Positions 20,941 to 30,929 of a DNA stretch of 64,000 nt are shown here, in pieces. The DNA lies in assembly GCA_036172665.1 (NCBI GenBank), contig CM069877.1:24763001-24827000 (forward strand), written 5' to 3'. Each line of letters begins with the position of its first letter. Position 1 is the first letter of the stretch. A program made the position numbers and the translations under genes. The notes below the pieces were generated by a model. The model did not search any database, was not told where the DNA came from, and saw only the letters and a list, made by a program, of their open reading frames with translations. The DNA is from Prosopocoilus inquinatus. Its lineage: Eukaryota; Arthropoda; Insecta; Coleoptera; Lucanidae.

Positions 20941-22698
20941 CTCGAAAGTTGAAGGTAAACCTTCTAAAACTGCACGTAAGAAATTATGTAATATGTTATT
21001 CAAAATTAACATTATAAAAGGTCACATAACAAACAAGCGTAACCGGCACATCGAAAAGTGAAAGAACACCTTGCCCAGAAATGATGCAATACGTATTTTG
21101 TATTACAACATCCTGAACATAATGTTATTCAAAACTAAAGTTGTATAAGGTCAAACCGAACGCGCATAATAAATTTTTTTTATTATTTATTTTATCCTGT
21201 TTCCATTTGCAGTAGCAGTAAAAGAGGATGAATGGGAGGAGACTGGGCGGGACTTAGTGGGCGGAGTTAGGTGGGGGTAACTTTCTGTTTCCGCGGAATC
21301 TGGGTCAACCGGGGGGGGGGGGGGGGGGGAAGAAAGCCCTCTCCCCACTCCCATCCCTACTCTTCCCTTTCCATTTTCTGGGCGTCACGAAGGCGTAACG
21401 AAGGCGTAACCACGGCCCACTAGAACTAACCTTTCCTCTTTTCTTCTTTCCTTTCTTTCCTCCTTTTTTCCTTCCTTTCTCCTCTTTTTTTCTTTCCTTC
21501 TCTCCTTTTTTTCTTTCCTTTCTGTCCTTTTTTTCTTTCCTTCTCTTTTTTTATTCTTACTTGCAGTTATTTTGAAAAAATTTCAATAACTAATTATTCT
21601 CTCTAACGACTTTAGAATTTGAATAACATTTACGAAGTTTAATAATAATCTTATTATAACCAAGTTGAATAGTAATTCTAATCTTATTATTACCAAGTTT
21701 ATAATAATCATTATTCAAATGAATGTAAGGAAAAAGTGTATCTGTCGAATAATAATCTTTATTCGCAAAAATTTTCCTAAATCAAACTTGCAAGTGTCAC
21801 ACAGTTTAACGATACACATTACACACACGAGCACTCATCTTCTAGAAACCACGATTTCATCGAACAGTCAGCCCCTAATCTTTATTTGTAACAATCGTGT
21901 AAATTTAAATTACATTCTTAAAAATATTCTCTTACTTATATTCTCTTAGTAAACACGCACTAAGCTTTGTGAAAGACCGATTAAGACTGGTGTGTAATAC
22001 CAATATATTAGTTAAACGATTTCTATGCAAATTGAATTTGAATTTTAAATCGACGGTGAATGCTCGTAAATATGTTAATTTACTATTATGCAATTCTTGC
22101 TAGTATGGCTCGCTTTAAAACGTGCTTGTTTTTATTTATTTAAAACGGTATTTATATTCATTCACAACTCGGAATACATATGTAAATTTTATAGTATTTG
22201 TATATTTAATCGACGTTCGCCTTCAAACATGTTTATTTTTTCTATGCCACTTAATTTATTATACGACGGTGTGTGAATCTAAATTCTTAAATTTTAAATT
22301 GATCGATTAAAATTAATAACGTCTCCTTTCTGATTTAGTTTATTATAACTTTTATACAGATCACTTCTCGCTATGAAATTTTTAACGCTGCACAGTGAAA
22401 ACCATTTTTGTGACTTTTACATCGTAGAAAATTCGTAAATTTGACAACGTTTGAAATTTCAATCGAATAAAGCGATACTTTCAAAGACAATAAAAATCTG
22501 TCAAGCTAAATTGCTCATCAAGAGTTAATCTAAATAATTTAATAACGCAATGTATTTCTAAATTCTTTCTTAAATCCTTAAATTGATTTATTAAAATTAA
22601 TAACGAATAAAATAACAACTCCTTTCTGATTATAGTTTATTGTATAATAATATATTATTAATAACAATATTTAATAATTAATATTTTAATAATAATAT
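20941..22698. other. Polinton non-coding spacer with G run and pyrimidine tract
   Basis: No convincing gene. It contains a run of about 20 G (21309-21329), then a pyrimidine tract of TTTCCTTC words (21430-21555). The pattern TTAAAATTAATAACG...CTCCTTTCTGATT...AGTTTATT occurs twice (22305-22350 and 22585-22640), about 290 bp apart, marking an imperfect duplication. This is the largest non-coding gap in the element. Confidence 0.65.
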
Positions 22699-23034
22699 TT
22701 AAGAATAAGTACACAAATAGCAATTCTTCTTCCGTGGAGGTGGACCATCTATTTCATCCAAAGAAAATTCGGTTTGATTCCAATGTTGGTGACAGAGTCT
22801 CTGACTTTGTAGATATTTACAGCGTTGATAATGGATTGGCAACTTAGGCCAGATGTATTCTAGATCTACGGCTGTGACTCTGGTACATAGATACGATTTT
22901 GGAAAGTACTTCAAATCCTTATCTGGTATACTACTGAACGAACAATCTTTTTCGTACTGGTCAATAACTTCGCCAACCTTCTCTACAACATGCTTTATAA
23001 TGTTCTTGCAAAATAGACGGGAGAAGAAATCCAT
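22699..23034 (-). CDS. Polinton small protein, 111 aa, cysteine-rich
   Basis: An intact frame with a helical N-terminus (IIKHVVEKVGEVIDQYEKDC) and Cys/His pairs (CKYLQSQRLCHQHW, KKNCYLCTYS) that could bind a metal. It follows the 190-aa gene by 45 bp on the same strand. No known family recognised. Confidence 0.55.
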   Translation of the reverse strand: MDFFSRLFCKNIIKHVVEKVGEVIDQYEKDCSFSSIPDKDLKYFPKSYLCTRVTAVDLEYIWPKLPIHYQRCKYLQSQRLCHQHWNQTEFSLDEIDGPPPRKKNCYLCTYS

Positions 23035-23079
23035 TGCGAAGCTGAACTTTTCTTATACTAACTAAGAACCAAAGTTTCC

Positions 23080-23652
23080 TCATAATATATCACAAATGTT
23101 TAGTGTAAAAAATCCTTCATATAACTTTGTTTGAATAAATTTATGTAAATCAAACACGTTCGTTAAAGCACACATGCAATTTTTTCTTGAGTGAAATGGA
23201 CACTTGGGTTCGGATTTTTGCAATTTTTGTACATCTTCGTAAATTTCACCCAAATCTAACACAGGTACACTTTCACCATTGCTTTTCGCTAGAATTTCAC
23301 ATAGAAATCGAGACTTCTCCACTCCTTTAACGTAAACGACTTTGGCTGTACAACATAAAAAGTTGATGATTGCGTCAAACTCAGATAAGGGGACGAATCC
23401 TCTATTCCAATCAATGCAATGGTGATTGGTCATTAACCAGTTTGCAACATTTTGAAATTTTCTGGGGACCATTGACAAACTTGTGGGTGGTTGAAATAAA
23501 AAATGACTCACTTTTCTTTCACTATCGTAAGAAGCCAACTCTTTTGGTATAAACTGATTATTTTCCACTTTAAATCCTTGAATGTCAATGACAATAAATC
23601 GTTTTTTCATGGTTCGGTTGATGTTGCTTCTTATAAAATCAAATGAAATCAA
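23080..23652 (-). CDS. Polinton conserved protein, possible RNase H-fold
   Basis: The likely start is the second ATG (about 23610), giving MKKRFIVIDIQGF, a start I recognise in many insect Polintons. A strand ending in Asp followed by QGF at the N-terminus, plus FIPKELA, recalls exonuclease-type RNase H folds, but a full catalytic set (DEDD) is not evident. That idea stays an inference. The C-terminal part has CPFHSRKNCMC, a possible metal site. It lies just downstream of the major capsid gene on the same strand. Confidence 0.6.
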   Translation of the reverse strand: MISFDFIRSNINRTMKKRFIVIDIQGFKVENNQFIPKELASYDSERKVSHFLFQPPTSLSMVPRKFQNVANWLMTNHHCIDWNRGFVPLSEFDAIINFLCCTAKVVYVKGVEKSRFLCEILAKSNGESVPVLDLGEIYEDVQKLQKSEPKCPFHSRKNCMCALTNVFDLHKFIQTKLYEGFFTLNICDIL

Positions 23653-23690
23653 ATAGTTTTAGCTTCTCTGTTAATACTGCCATTCACGGT

Positions 23691-24911
23691 TTACATCAAC
23701 TGACGGACAATTTTGGTGAGAGGTGAATAAGAGAACGCTTTGTCATGCAGAATTAAACAGTAAGCAATAGTATCAGCTTTAATATTTTCTTTAGTTGTAA
23801 ACTCAATTCTTATTTCTACTGCACTTTTATGCATTACATCTCTCTGAAAAGTGCAGTCGATTCCTATTAATGGGCAACTAGCTAATCCTTTTGGATTGAA
23901 CCAAGGTTGACTGCTTTCACGATGATAATAATTTTCCTGAAATCTGGAATACATGTCGTATATAACGGCGTATTTGTTATTTTCAATATCAATTTCCATA
24001 TTGTCGTACGGATAGCGTTCGCCATTTAGAAATACCGTTAATGATTTTAACTTAACGTCATCAAACAGACTCATGTTTGCATCGACGACACCCTTTCGCT
24101 TAGTTTGAAAACCGATGATTATGTACCTTGGCGTTTCCAACTGCGGAGCCGTTTTTACTGTCCAAGAATGACTTGTCGTAGTTGGGAGCGACGGATACTC
24201 GTGCAACTCCCAGCTTCTGAAAGGAATTTGTATTTCAACATCTCTGTCTGTCACTCTCGTTAAAGCCAATTGCTCACGTAGTCCAACAGAAATATGAGGT
24301 ATACGCCATACAATTTTGTCAATTATTAATTTAATCTTTTCCGTCTTGTTTGTTTCCACAACTGCATCAACGTCATCATTTGCTCTGATCAATACTAATT
24401 CTTGCCTCATATTCAAGACGATCTTTTTATAATCTTCCCCAAAACCTAATAGTGTCTTTAAAGGTACACTTGCTGAGAAATCTCCCTTAACGTTGAGTAT
24501 ATCGCTCATTTTATCATTCTCCTGAATCCATCCTGCATTTTCCAATTTTACTGTATCGTTGCGAGTAAAAGAAAAATACCCTTTCATTGTTGATGTTATG
24601 CCAACATTTCTTACCGAATCCACCTGTACTCCGTTCAGAAGATATCTAATCTCGCTAAACATATAAGCTACCGGATTATTTATCAATTGTGCCGTCGCAC
24701 TGTGTTTAGTATTATCACTAACCAAACGCAGTCTTCCCTCTACGTACAAATAACTTTCGCAAGGGAGGGTGTAATTGTCGATCTCAGGTACGGTGATACG
24801 CACTTCATCGTTATTAGCAAATGATGAACTGAATGGTAAGTGTGAATGGAACTCCATACTGGTTATTGAAGTGTCCAATTTAATTTTATCAGTTACTCCC
24901 AAAATATCCAT
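23691..24911 (-). CDS. Polinton major capsid protein (double jelly roll)
   Basis: A 406-aa protein with the Polinton capsid start (TSITSMEFHSHLPFSSSFANNDEVRI) followed by PEIDNYTLPCESYLYVEG. The order of strands fits two jelly rolls. It should form the pseudo-hexameric capsomers of the predicted virion. The frame is intact, with the upstream TATA-like box at 25011-25020. Neighbouring minor capsid, protease and PLA2 genes form a virion block on one strand. Confidence 0.9.
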   Translation of the reverse strand: MDILGVTDKIKLDTSITSMEFHSHLPFSSSFANNDEVRITVPEIDNYTLPCESYLYVEGRLRLVSDNTKHSATAQLINNPVAYMFSEIRYLLNGVQVDSVRNVGITSTMKGYFSFTRNDTVKLENAGWIQENDKMSDILNVKGDFSASVPLKTLLGFGEDYKKIVLNMRQELVLIRANDDVDAVVETNKTEKIKLIIDKIVWRIPHISVGLREQLALTRVTDRDVEIQIPFRSWELHEYPSLPTTTSHSWTVKTAPQLETPRYIIIGFQTKRKGVVDANMSLFDDVKLKSLTVFLNGERYPYDNMEIDIENNKYAVIYDMYSRFQENYYHRESSQPWFNPKGLASCPLIGIDCTFQRDVMHKSAVEIRIEFTTKENIKADTIAYCLILHDKAFSYSPLTKIVRQLM

Positions 24912-25010
24912 GTCGTTCTGTTTAGATGATGATTGCCTTACGTGTAATGATGGTGTTCACCCTTTGACGGTTACGTTTCTTCTACAGAATAATTCCCCCT
25001 ATGTTAGCAC

Positions 25011-25020
25011 CTTATAACCT
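25011..25020 (-). promoter_or_regulatory. TATA-like box upstream of the major capsid gene
   Basis: AGGTTATAAG on the minus strand, 100-110 bp before the capsid ATG, comparable in distance to the other Polinton boxes. Confidence 0.4.
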
Positions 25021-25171
25021 AAACTCTCTAAATATATTCGATTTCTCTGTGTCAATTTCAGTTTTTTTTGTCGACAACAGTTCAGTATCTGTTTCCGTGG
25101 TTTAAATAATACATTACGTCTAATTCTGCTACACTCTTTCCGTTTCGAATAATTGCTATCGTAAATAATCA

Positions 25172-25906
25172 TTATGTGAATCTTCTCAAATGAAGTCTTA
25201 GAGTAATTACTTCGTTTCTAAAATTTACTAATCGATTCTCTTGATCTAATAGTCGAATAACTATTCTCGTAATCACGTTCACGGTCACTGGAAGATAAAT
25301 AGCTTGAAGAGGGGATTCTATTATTTTAAACCCTGGAGGTAAATTTGGAAAGAAATGATACAAAACATGACCGGGTTCTCCGTTGTTATAAGATCCACCG
25401 GTTAGATTACATTCTATTCTTATAGCATTTACTTTATTTATTTCCACCGGAAAATCACCAATGTTATTATCGTTTACTTTCAACGTTCGCGGTTTAAAAC
25501 CCAACAATTTTCCCAATGAATTTGGTTTACTAAAATCGAGCTTAACCGAACTGTGTATGGTTGCCTTTAAAGTATTATTATTTCCTTTAATGTTTATATA
25601 ATCAGGGATATTGTTATTTTGAAAATAATCTTTCAGATATTGGTTGATATCGTCTAGTTCATATGTACCTGTAGGTATAACGATAGTTTTCCAAACCGTC
25701 GTTTTTCCTGTTTCTTCATAATGTATCAAATTATTACTTTCATCTATGTTAGGTATTGCATTAAACGTTTCAAAATTTAACAAGCACATTTCATATGTTG
25801 CCTCTTCATCGAGGTATAGTGGTGGATTCAATTCACAAAATAAAACTGATTCAGTTCCCGTAAGAGTGAATGTACACGCAACGGGTGAAGATTCCATGTT
25901 GACCAT
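25172..25906 (-). CDS. Polinton minor capsid (penton) protein
   Basis: A 244-aa single jelly-roll protein. The motifs LNPPLYLDEEATYEMCLLNFETFNAIPNID (about residues 27-56) and KLLGFKPRTL fit the family's conserved start and middle. It is expected to sit at capsid vertices. The start codon is 22 bp from the stop of the protease gene. The frame is intact. Confidence 0.88.
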   Translation of the reverse strand: MVNMESSPVACTFTLTGTESVLFCELNPPLYLDEEATYEMCLLNFETFNAIPNIDESNNLIHYEETGKTTVWKTIVIPTGTYELDDINQYLKDYFQNNNIPDYINIKGNNNTLKATIHSSVKLDFSKPNSLGKLLGFKPRTLKVNDNNIGDFPVEINKVNAIRIECNLTGGSYNNGEPGHVLYHFFPNLPPGFKIIESPLQAIYLPVTVNVITRIVIRLLDQENRLVNFRNEVITLRLHLRRFT

Positions 25907-25928
25907 CTTTCAAGTACTACATTCTTAC

Positions 25929-26336
25929 TTAACTTGTAAAGGACTTTAAAAACTGTAGACATAAGTGTCCACAATTTTGTGTATTTTGTTTCTGATACCT
26001 TTCATAATTGTAGTTAATAACTCCCAATCCGTTCGACAAAAGATATTTCTCTACTTCAACTGGAGGTCGTAGATCTCCATAGCTGTCAAAATATTTTACG
26101 ATTCCTCCTCTCTTATAATATGCCACCCAATGCGTTCCTTCACCAGAATCGCTATCTAAATTCACTACTCCACTTTCATGCTTCCATATCTTTTTAGGTA
26201 AAGTATCTCTCATAAACACACCTCGAAAGAAAGGTAATTTCCATATTTTAGCATATTTCAGTATGTCAATGTTAGTCAACGGTCGCCGAGGCAAATATTT
26301 CAGTTTTTTGGATTGGATCGTAAATATAACCCACAC
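25929..26336 (-). CDS. Polinton adenain-like cysteine protease
   Basis: A 135-aa protease of the adenovirus/Ulp1 fold that would mature virion proteins. The catalytic residues can be placed: His in EGTHWVAYY, Asp in KYFDSYG, the Gln of the oxyanion hole in NTQNCG, and Cys in QNCGHLCLQFL. Its start overlaps the end of the PLA2/pX gene by 37 bp in another frame. The length is normal for Polinton proteases. Confidence 0.92.
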   Translation of the reverse strand: MWVIFTIQSKKLKYLPRRPLTNIDILKYAKIWKLPFFRGVFMRDTLPKKIWKHESGVVNLDSDSGEGTHWVAYYKRGGIVKYFDSYGDLRPPVEVEKYLLSNGLGVINYNYERYQKQNTQNCGHLCLQFLKSFTS

Positions 26337-27121
26337 CCTGTTTTGTAAGGTTTTATATAGAATCCGCTTCCCACTGCTTTTGTTTCCATAGCGCGATTAT
26401 GTCGCTCTGCCTCTTTCAGTTGCTCTTTCGCAGCTTTTGCATCGTTTACCGCCTTAGCAATTGCAGCTGCACCGCCGCCGAGCGATCCTATTGCGCCCAA
26501 AGCCGCAAATAATGGAATTAAAGGTAAAAATCCTCCTCTCTTAGGAATTGGGATCACTCTTTGACGTGGAGGTCTTATTTTCTTGTGGTCCTTCTTTAAA
26601 ACAGCCTGCGCCAATTTCACATTTTCTAACAGACTCTTGTTACCATTACGTGAAATTGCATGTTGTGCTTTCCTTACAGCTTGTCGAAATGATAATTTAC
26701 CACCACGCTTCTTCCTTTTACTACGCTTTCTCTTCACTCCGTTTCCCATTCCAAGCTTTGTCTTAGCTTTCATTAAGGCGGCTACAGATAACGCAGATGC
26801 TTTTTCACCAAATCCCGCTTCTGTACTCTTCACTCTTTTCACTGCCGCTTGATACAATTTTTTATCTGCTTCGTGACGTTTTTCTAAATCGCCACTTACA
26901 GAATATGCGATATCGTGTTGCTTGCACGCCTCATCCAACGCATTCACACCTCTGTCTCCTCTTTTAAGTCGAACGTCTAATTTTGTGCCCGGACCGCAGT
27001 AATTGTAACCTGGTAAGTGTAACTCTACTGGTAGTTTATTAATTAACGTATTAAGTAAACCACGACCTTTTCGTTTTAAGGTGCTTCTCGCAGTGTAATC
27101 TGTTTTGACACGACGTCGCAT
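26300..27121 (-). CDS. Polinton virion protein: phospholipase A2 plus pX/pVI-like basic domain
   Basis: Residues about 28-90 are a parvovirus-type phospholipase A2. The Ca2+ loop is YNYCGPGTKL, and the catalytic helix is ALDEACKQHDIAYS with the His-Asp pair. Next is a strongly basic nuclear-type stretch (VKRKRSKRKKRGGK, about 131-143). Then come a glycine/alanine-rich hydrophobic segment (LPLIPLFAALGAIGSLGGGAAAIA, about 203-226), an amphipathic helix, and the C-terminal GSGFYIKPYKTGCGLYL. The last parts resemble adenovirus core and membrane-lytic proteins. The combination suggests endosome escape by lipid cleavage plus membrane disruption. It is followed by the protease that could cleave it. 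The frame is intact, and the TATA box lies at 27187-27195. Confidence 0.88.
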   Translation of the reverse strand: MRRRVKTDYTARSTLKRKGRGLLNTLINKLPVELHLPGYNYCGPGTKLDVRLKRGDRGVNALDEACKQHDIAYSVSGDLEKRHEADKKLYQAAVKRVKSTEAGFGEKASALSVAALMKAKTKLGMGNGVKRKRSKRKKRGGKLSFRQAVRKAQHAISRNGNKSLLENVKLAQAVLKKDHKKIRPPRQRVIPIPKRGGFLPLIPLFAALGAIGSLGGGAAAIAKAVNDAKAAKEQLKEAERHNRAMETKAVGSGFYIKPYKTGCGLYLRSNPKN

Positions 27122-27186
27122 TTATGGCTTTTCTTTCTAACAGTCAACGATGTTACATGTGTACTACTTCAATACTCACTGCTTAT

Positions 27187-27195
27187 CTTTATATA
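27187..27195 (-). promoter_or_regulatory. TATA box of the PLA2/pX-protease-capsid block
   Basis: TATATAAAG on the minus strand, about 70 bp before the PLA2/pX ATG. It is the first promoter-like element upstream of this gene block. Confidence 0.6.
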
Positions 27196-27333
27196 GCGTA
27201 AAAATTTCTCTTAATTTTTTGGTTAAGTATCGTTAGTTTATTAAATAAAGGATCAAACAGTGTTCTTAGAAAATTTTATTTATAACTGACAGTGTCATAT
27301 CTAGAAATATATACATATTAAATCACATAACAT

Positions 27334-28203
27334 TTACATATTAACAGCTTTATGCATACTTATATCAAAAATTAATTTACTAATTCCAAACATCATTAAT
27401 TCATTTGTAATTGCTCCTTTCTCAGATATTTCATTATTGAGAAATGATTTAACATTTGTCTTCATATCACTTTCCATAACACTCAAGCATGGAATCATGT
27501 TGCTGTAGAATGATTTATAGTTCAATTGTTTCAAAACTTCTAAACGATATAATACAATATCACACAATTTCCAGAGTTCCAATAGACCTTTATAAGATAT
27601 ATATAATGTCTCCACTCCTCTTTCTAATTTCAGTATTTTCGTTCCTTCGATGCGTTCGAAAGACGCCTTTACTGAGCTGATTTTCATTACCGGATAAATA
27701 GTTTTCTTCTCAGTAAAATACGACTTCAAAGTGTAGTTATAAGAACAAAATTCTTTCCATTCCTCTTCTAAAAACGATATGCTCTGCCTTTTGGAACCCA
27801 TAATACGTATTATCGGATCAAAAAATGTTTCGGTACACAGTCCGACACAAATCCACTTCGTACGGCTCTTATTTAGAAAATATACACTTTGAGCTAAAAG
27901 TGGCAACTGATCTACGTCAGTCACCTCTCTTGCTTCTGAAATCTTGGAAGGTGCTGTCTCATTAGTATCACATTGACGAAAATCTTCATCTGTGAAGTAA
28001 GGCTGGGAGAGTATTTCAAATTGAAACTCGTTTCGAACTGAGGGCATATTCAAACCGTGCTCATCCGGCTTTTCTTCTTTTGGTTTGTCAACGTTTTCAG
28101 TCAGAAGTCTTTTCTTCTGTACGTCATCAAAAGGATCGTTCACGTGCCTTCTCTTTTGCTTCAGGAAAAAATCCACTTGTTTAGAGGTCACTGTTAAATA
28201 CAA
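27334..28203 (-). CDS. Polinton protein, 289 aa, possible PC4-like ssDNA-binding repeats
   Basis: The N-terminal 100 residues are polar with a basic patch (KQKRRHVNDPFDDVQKKR). The rest holds two related blocks: IRIMGSKRQSISFLEEEWKEF and LKLERGVETLYISYKGLLELWKL. Each is a strand pair followed by a helix with Trp, recalling the PC4 single-strand DNA-binding fold. The match is by eye only. A 5' UTR intron is likely (GTAAGT near 28250, acceptor TATTTAACAG near 28192). Its acceptor lies a few codons inside the frame, so the true start is uncertain. Confidence 0.6.
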   Translation of the reverse strand: MYLTVTSKQVDFFLKQKRRHVNDPFDDVQKKRLLTENVDKPKEEKPDEHGLNMPSVRNEFQFEILSQPYFTDEDFRQCDTNETAPSKISEAREVTDVDQLPLLAQSVYFLNKSRTKWICVGLCTETFFDPIIRIMGSKRQSISFLEEEWKEFCSYNYTLKSYFTEKKTIYPVMKISSVKASFERIEGTKILKLERGVETLYISYKGLLELWKLCDIVLYRLEVLKQLNYKSFYSNMIPCLSVMESDMKTNVKSFLNNEISEKGAITNELMMFGISKLIFDISMHKAVNM

Positions 28204-28333
28204 TAAAAATATACAAATTATAAATTATTACAATAAGATGACTTAAACTTACTTTTATGTATGTAGGTAGGTGATTAACTTAACAACACAACTCACAGTT
28301 CTGTAACAACTGAATCTATTCCCAAATGAAGAA

Positions 28334-28343
28334 CCTTATATAA
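28334..28343 (-). promoter_or_regulatory. TATA box of the 289-aa Polinton gene
   Basis: TTATATAAGG on the minus strand, followed about 30 bp later by a TCAGTT initiator-like word and then a GTAAGT donor. Confidence 0.6.
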
Positions 28344-28359
28344 CAAGATTTTAGGTGGG

Positions 28360-28742
28360 GGTCCCTACCTCCTCCAACCTTACGGTCATATTCAAGATAA
28401 ACCGTTTTTGGATCCTCCGTCAAGTTAAGGTCACGTCAAGGATAGATAATTTTTGGAACCCTCCTCTGACCTCGCTTTTAGAGGTAATGATGAGGTCACG
28501 TCAATGACATTGAAAATTTTGCAACCTCCTCTGACTTGATCCTTAACCTTGTAGTTACATCGGCACAAAGCAAATTTTAGAACCTCCTCCGATCTTAACC
28601 TTGAACCCTCAAGGTCATTTCAAAGTTACCTCTCGGTTACGTTAGGAACAGGTCGATTCTGGAACCTCCTCTAATCTTGACCTTGATCGAGGTCACCTCA
28701 AGGTCATGGCCTTGAAGTTTAAGGTCATGGTGAGGTCACGTC
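28360..28742. other. Polinton right subterminal region with decayed half-site words
   Basis: Non-coding. GAGGTCACGTCAAG, AACCTCCTCTGA and CCTTGACC words recur irregularly, including partial copies of the TIR words (TCTGGAACCTCCTC). It looks like a diverged counterpart of the ordered left array. Confidence 0.6.
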
Positions 28743-28838
28743 AGGAATAGGCCGATTCTGGAACCTCCTCCGACCTTGACCTTGAACTTTATTGGTCAAG
28801 GTCGGAGGAGGTTCCAGAATCGGCCTATTCCTACTACT
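28743..28838 (-). repeat. Polinton right TIR with internal hairpin
   Basis: Arms 28743-28781 and 28794-28832 are exact inverse complements (39 bp) around a 12-bp loop, mirroring the left end. The element ends CTACTACT and is followed by CGCCTT. Confidence 0.95.
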
Positions 28839-29994
28839 CGCCTTGCCTTAGACCCGTCTTCACCTCGAAGAGTTCTGTTGTTTGTCCGTTAATCCTAACT
28901 CTGCTTTTTGTATTCTTTAGGGTGGCTTTTATTACTCTAATAAACTTCTTGGGGACGTTCAATTCGGGCATTGCTCTCAGTAGTGCTTTCCTGTCGATAG
29001 AATCGTAGGCCTGTTTAAAGTCTATGAAGAGTGCGTGGATATCAATTCCTTTCTCGTAATGGGCGGCTTGTATTTCTTTTAAGGTAAATATTTGGTCTAT
29101 TGTTGACCGGTTCTTCCTAAACCTTGCTTGGTATTCTCCCAAGATATTTTCCATTTTATCTTTTAGCTTCCAGTTTATCCATGTCGCCATTATCTTGTAC
29201 ACTACATCCAACAGTGCTATTCCCCGATAATTTTCGCACTTAGAGGCGTCCCCTTTTTTGTGTATGGGGCATAGGACTGCTTCCTTCCATGTTGATGGTA
29301 TCTTCTCTTCTCTCCAACATATTGATATGAGTTTATAGATCTCTTGCCTTATCTTATCTCCGCCATACTTTATTAATTCCGCCTGTATGTTGTTGTTTCC
29401 GGGGCTTTTGTTGTTCTTTAGCTTGCTTATTATTTCATCCATTTCTTCTTGTTTTGGTCCTATCTCCTCGTGATCTGCCTCACTTTCCACTTCGTCATCT
29501 TCGTCCGAACTCAAGTTTCTTTCGCTTGTGTTGAGCAGCTCCTCAAAATAGTTTGCCCATCTTTTCTTTTTTTCCTCTTCATCACCTATTAACTTCCCTT
29601 CTTTGTTACGGCAGTACCATACTCTTTCTTTGAGTTCTTCTTTCTCCCTTTTTATATTTTGGTAAAAGTTTCTTATTTCTTTTTTGTTATAGCTTTCTTC
29701 TATCTTTTCTATCTGCTCCTTTATTTCCTGCCGTTTCTTTGTTCTGCATATGGTTTTATAGTTTTTTTGTTGTTCTAGGTAATTAGCACGGTCCGTTAGA
29801 GTTCCGTATCTTATATATCTCATTCTTGCTTCTCCACACTTCTTTTGGGCTTGCTGACACTCTTCATCGAACCAGTTGCTCTTCTTTCTTACCCTTGGTT
29901 TTAGTCCCAGGGCTTCTGTTGCAGCCTCCTTAATTTTGTTTTGGAGCGCTTGCCAATTATCTTCCACTAAGTTCTGTTTCATTTTCCTTTTCAT
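28839..29994 (-). pseudogene. LINE reverse transcriptase, N-terminal half (cut by the Polinton)
   Basis: Starts with a Lys-rich linker after the endonuclease (CRTKKRQEIKEQIEKIEESY), then RT fingers and palm: KNNKSPGNNNIQAELIKYGG, WKEAVLCPIHKKGDASKCENYRGI and FIDFKQAYDSIDR. It ends at GLRQG, the last residues before the Polinton. The other half resumes at 9650. The linker region is in a different frame from the endonuclease, so at least one frameshift precedes it. Confidence 0.88.
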
Positions 29995-30881
29995 GTCTTC
30001 TGTCTTCTATCTTTTGTTCCAGTACCGCAGTGTACTGCCGTGCCTCTTCGTCTAGCTTTAGTTTCTGTATGTCAAAGTATTGTTTTATTCCCTTACATCT
30101 TTTCTTTTTTGGCTTTTGTACTACTATTTCTGCTCCTACTAAAAAGTGAACTGTATTTGCTTCTGCACCTCTATAACTTCTGACGTTTGTTATTAACTGG
30201 CTATGTTTTTTCTCTATCAATATGTGGTCTATCTGCTTGATCGTCGTCCCGTCAGGCGATGCCCATGTCCCTTTATGTATTTCTTTGCGCCTGAGGTAAG
30301 TACTTTTAACCACCATTTCATTTTGCATCGCAAATTCTATTAATTTTTCTCCGTTCTGGTTTGTCGTTTCGTGTTTACTTTCTTTACCTATTGTTGGGTA
30401 GTAGCATTGCTCGGTTCCAATTTTTGTGTTTGCGTCGCCTATCACTATTTTGATGTCGTACCCTGGTATTCTCCGATAGTGTTTTTCTAACGTGTCGTAG
30501 TATTCTGCCTTTTCTTCTGGATCTTTGTCTTGGAACATGTATATTTGTGATGCTTAAATTCTTATGTTTCATCTTAATTCCTATATAGCACATTCTATCC
30601 GATATCGGTTCGAATTCCATTACTGCTCCTTTCATTTCTTTATTGATCAGGAATCCCGTTCCTAACCTTCTGTTTTTCCCACCACTATTAAAAAATATAT
30701 AGTCATCAACTTCTTTTATTCCGCTATCTTTTTGTTTCGCCTCTTGAATAGCTGCTATTTGAATTCTGTATTTTCTTAGTTCTAGTGCTACTTGCTTCAG
30801 CGCTCCTGGAGTGTAGGTGCCCCTAACATTCCATGTACCCGTCCTAATCTTTCTCTTTTCCCTTTCCTTTTTCTTCGCCAT
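29957..30881 (-). pseudogene. LINE AP-type endonuclease (frameshifted)
   Basis: Two overlapping frames cover one APE domain. The first (30881-30384) has TGTWNVRGTYTPGAL, AIQEAKQ (catalytic Glu) and NIHVP. The second (30538-29957) has VIGDANTKIG and the C-terminal ASPDGTTIKQIDHILI with Asp and His. A shift near 30540 separates them. The enzyme would nick target DNA for integration. The 15-bp duplication around the element fits. Confidence 0.88.
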
Positions 30882-30929
30882 TGTCGTCAGCCTCTTTGTC
30901 CGTTCATCATTCTTTCCTAGTTTTTTGAT

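Larger units (their letters stand above)
9657..28838. mobile_element. complete Maverick/Polinton, 19,182 bp
   Basis: The element begins AGTAGTAGG and ends CCTACTACT, flanked by CGCCTT on both sides. It carries every hallmark gene of the group: protein-primed polymerase B, retroviral-type integrase, FtsK/HerA-type packaging ATPase, adenain-like protease, major and minor capsid proteins. Additional genes are a phospholipase A2/pX-like virion protein and six unassigned frames. All genes except the polymerase run leftward. It sits within the RT of the LINE, between codons of the conserved GLRQGD box. Capsid, ATPase, protease and integrase frames are intact, while the polymerase has two frameshifts. 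Confidence 0.97.

Noticed and set aside
21665..22310. Small plus-strand frames in the Polinton spacer
   Set aside because: AT-rich, no motifs, against the direction of neighbouring genes.
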